From Gammaproteobacteria bacterium (GTDB lineage: Bacteria > Pseudomonadota > Gammaproteobacteria > Pseudomonadales > JAUIET01), in NCBI GenBank assembly GCA_030429735.1, contig JAUIET010000001.1, positions 248,001 through 312,000 on the forward strand: DNA of 64,000 bases. Direction: 5' to 3'. Positions 62,045-64,000 of the stretch are shown piece by piece. Position numbers and translations under genes: made by a program. Numbering within the stretch: the first letter of the stretch is position 1; each line of letters begins with the position of its first letter. The notes below the pieces were generated by a model that saw only the letters and a list, made by a program, of their open reading frames with translations, made no database searches and was not told the DNA's origin.

Positions 62045-63955
62045 TCAGGTCCTGAGCTGCTTTTCTATCCACTCATCTATTATGCGCTGCAAGACATTCA
62101 GCGGTACAGCGCCAAATTTAAGCACTTCATCATGATAGGCACGGATATCAAACCGTTCGCCCAGACGTGTACGCGCATTTTCACGTAACTCCAGAATCTT
62201 CAGCATGCCAACCTTGTAGGCAGTGGCTTGCCCTGGCATCACAATGTGGCGCTCTACCATTTTAGTGGCATCCCAGACACTGTTAGGAGTATTGCTGACG
62301 TAATAGTCTATACCTTGTTCACGAGTCCATTTCTTCGCATGAACACCCGTATCCACCACCAGTCGACACGCCCGCCATAGTTCCATTGCAAGCCGGCCAA
62401 AGTCCGAATACGGGTCGGAATAGAGGCCGATTTCTTTTGGAACATACTCCGAGTACAAGCCCCAGCCTTCTGTATAGGCCGTGTAACCACCGTGCTTGCG
62501 AAACTTCGGTACGTCCTTCAGTTCCTGGGCAATGGCCAACTGCATATGGTGACCAGGAATGCCCTCATGATAGGCCAGCGCCTCCATCTGATAGATTGGC
62601 ATCGATTTCATGTCGTACAGGTTAGCGTAATAAATACCGGGGCGACTGCCATCCTCTGACGGGCGCTGATAAAACGCTTTGCCCGCAGATTGCTCACGAA
62701 ATGGTTCAACCGCTTTGACTATCAGTTCGGCTTTTGGCTTGGTGATAAACAGCTCATCCAATCTGGGCTTCAGATGGTTGATCAGCTCGGTTGCTTCGCT
62801 CAGATAGCGCTGCTTTCCCTCTTCCGTATCCGGATAGTAAAAGCGAGAGTCATCGCGCATAAATTGCATGAACGCTTTCAAATCGCCTTCAAACTCCACC
62901 TGATCTTTGATCGCGGTCATCTCTTGATGTATGCGCGCCACCTCGCTGAGGCCCAACTGATGTATGTCTTCAGCAGTCATGTCGGTTGTGGTCATTCGTT
63001 GTAAAGCGACGCTGTAAAACGCCTCGCCGTCAGGCCACTTCCACACACCATCATCGGTAGTGGCGGTTTTTTCGAGGCTTCGCAGGTGGTCTACCAGGCC
63101 TTCATACGCGGCCTTGAATTCCGTCTGCAATGCCTTTTCCAATGACGCGATCAAGTCGTCGCCTTTTTGTTGGGAAACGACCTCAGTGTCAACCAGCGTT
63201 TTAACTTTTGATTTGAAGTCGCTGAGCAAGGCATTGTCTTCCGCATTGTCTTCAAACGGCGCGCCTTTAATAATGTTAAGACTATCGCGAATAACGTGTG
63301 CGAATACAAACTTTGGCGGCAGTATGCCAGCGGCCGCGCGCTCATCGATGCCTTCTCGCATTTGCGCAAAGAATTTATCGACCGTTTTAACCCGGTTTAT
63401 GTAGGCTTTTGCGTCTGCCAGATCCTGTACCCGATGCTGGTTGATCAGCAATGCCGGCACCGCACTGTGCGTTCCGCGCATTTGTTCAACTGGGTAGTTA
63501 TGCATGCGCCACCGAAAATCTGCAATGCTGTTCTCCAGATCCTGGCGCATCAATTCGTAACTGAGTGCTTCGCTGGCATGTAACTGATCAAGCTTCAGAG
63601 TATGTAACTCAGCCAACTGGCGCTTATGCATTTCCAGGGTTTCACGCTCGTACTCTTCGCTGAGGTTGTCCCACTTATCATTGTCATTTTTTCTGCCCAG
63701 GTAGGTTTGATACATTGGGCTGCGCGCAACGGATTCTTCGAAGAACCGCGCAAACATATCGTTTGCCCGATTATTTTCTTGACGCACTTCAGTGTCTTGC
63801 GGCGCTGTCTGTTGATTGTCAGCGTTTGATGCAGCCACGTCTGTTGTGGCGCTGTCTACTACCGGGGATTGTTCCGATCCACACCCGAACAACATTGTTA
63901 AAAAGGCGAAGATTGCGATGCTCGCCGACCATTTTCTGTTCAGTATGACATTCAT
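62045..63955 (-). CDS. DUF885 zinc-peptidase-like lipoprotein
   Basis: 636 residues. IAIFAFLTMLFGCGSE is a lipobox signal, so the mature protein is probably anchored by a lipid on Cys. A Gln/Asp/Ala-rich linker (about 27-65) is followed by the helical DUF885 domain. Its hallmark AYHEGIPGHHMQLAI is a zinc-binding HExxxH-type site, and GWGLYSEYVPKEIG supplies the following conserved acidic residues. The family is thought to be carboxypeptidase-like; the substrate is unknown. It converges on the FHA gene. The last 45 bases of the window upstream of its ATG contain no recognised gene. Confidence 0.88.
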   Translation of the reverse strand: MNVILNRKWSASIAIFAFLTMLFGCGSEQSPVVDSATTDVAASNADNQQTAPQDTEVRQENNRANDMFARFFEESVARSPMYQTYLGRKNDNDKWDNLSEEYERETLEMHKRQLAELHTLKLDQLHASEALSYELMRQDLENSIADFRWRMHNYPVEQMRGTHSAVPALLINQHRVQDLADAKAYINRVKTVDKFFAQMREGIDERAAAGILPPKFVFAHVIRDSLNIIKGAPFEDNAEDNALLSDFKSKVKTLVDTEVVSQQKGDDLIASLEKALQTEFKAAYEGLVDHLRSLEKTATTDDGVWKWPDGEAFYSVALQRMTTTDMTAEDIHQLGLSEVARIHQEMTAIKDQVEFEGDLKAFMQFMRDDSRFYYPDTEEGKQRYLSEATELINHLKPRLDELFITKPKAELIVKAVEPFREQSAGKAFYQRPSEDGSRPGIYYANLYDMKSMPIYQMEALAYHEGIPGHHMQLAIAQELKDVPKFRKHGGYTAYTEGWGLYSEYVPKEIGLYSDPYSDFGRLAMELWRACRLVVDTGVHAKKWTREQGIDYYVSNTPNSVWDATKMVERHIVMPGQATAYKVGMLKILELRENARTRLGERFDIRAYHDEVLKFGAVPLNVLQRIIDEWIEKQLRT

Positions 63956-64000
63956 GATAATAATCCCCAGTGCGCGTATTAGCCGTGAAACGATCCAATA

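Noticed and set aside
1-64000. Genomic island, prophage or plasmid segment
   Set aside because: No integrase, transposase, tRNA-bounded repeats or phage structural genes; housekeeping genes such as purC, putA, cydAB and mnmH are interspersed throughout.

Overview
This 64 kb window looks like an ordinary chromosomal segment of a free-living, probably marine gammaproteobacterium. The basis is a 367-aa PurC with a TTG start, a cyanide-insensitive-type CydAB, a fused FAD-oxidoreductase/SelD, a large PutA, a PQQ-dependent quinohemoprotein alcohol dehydrogenase and a mid-range GC content. I cannot name a genus. No integrase, transposase, phage gene, CRISPR array, rRNA or tRNA was recognised. No gene-free stretch reaches 300 bases.

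Layout. 1-6.2 kb: the 5' end of an aldehyde dehydrogenase gene (minus strand), an unknown membrane protein, a DHH-family phosphoesterase with an aldose epimerase, a nitroreductase with an NTF2-like protein, a YidB-like protein and a double-VOC protein. 6.3-31.6 kb: one large minus-strand locus for type I secretion. It encodes a 5855-residue RTX protein, an ABC exporter with a C39-like domain, an HlyD-type adaptor, a MotA/TolQ-like and a MotB/TolR-like inner-membrane pair, and a TolC-type outer-membrane channel. This gene set resembles the Salmonella SiiA-F giant-adhesin system, in which a MotAB-like proton channel accompanies a type I secretion system. The substrate here is different: it is built almost wholly of RTX repeats and three recurring spacer modules, with no Ig-like domains. 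It is the most unusual thing in the window.

31.8-38.5 kb: a two-domain glycosyltransferase upstream of the RTX gene, then a tight selenium operon (two AhpD-like proteins, mnmH, and selD fused to an oxidoreductase). 38.6-40.9 kb: cydAB. 41-47 kb: a lipoprotein-type PQQ alcohol dehydrogenase followed after about 20 bases by putA. 47.1-48.2 kb: purC, ending in a shared hairpin with the next gene. 48.2-52.9 kb: a 1540-aa OmpA-type protein carrying three tandem superrepeats of thrombospondin type 3 calcium-binding motifs and an internal hydrophobic sorting-like segment.

53-64 kb: an ATP-grasp protein; a small cluster with DUF1214, sulfotransferase and ketosteroid-dehydrogenase-like genes; a LysM-DUF3300 protein; a trypsin-like protease overlapping an FHA-membrane protein; and a DUF885 lipoprotein peptidase.

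How they work together (inference): the RTX secretion locus would export, hold and release a roughly 0.6 MDa calcium-folded surface fibre, with the MotAB-like pair supplying or sensing proton-motive force. The OmpA/TSP3 protein is a second very acidic, calcium-binding surface protein. Most other genes are metabolic or redox functions unrelated to it. Start codons were chosen from Shine-Dalgarno matches, overlaps and family lengths. All family assignments are from motif recognition by eye, not from searches.
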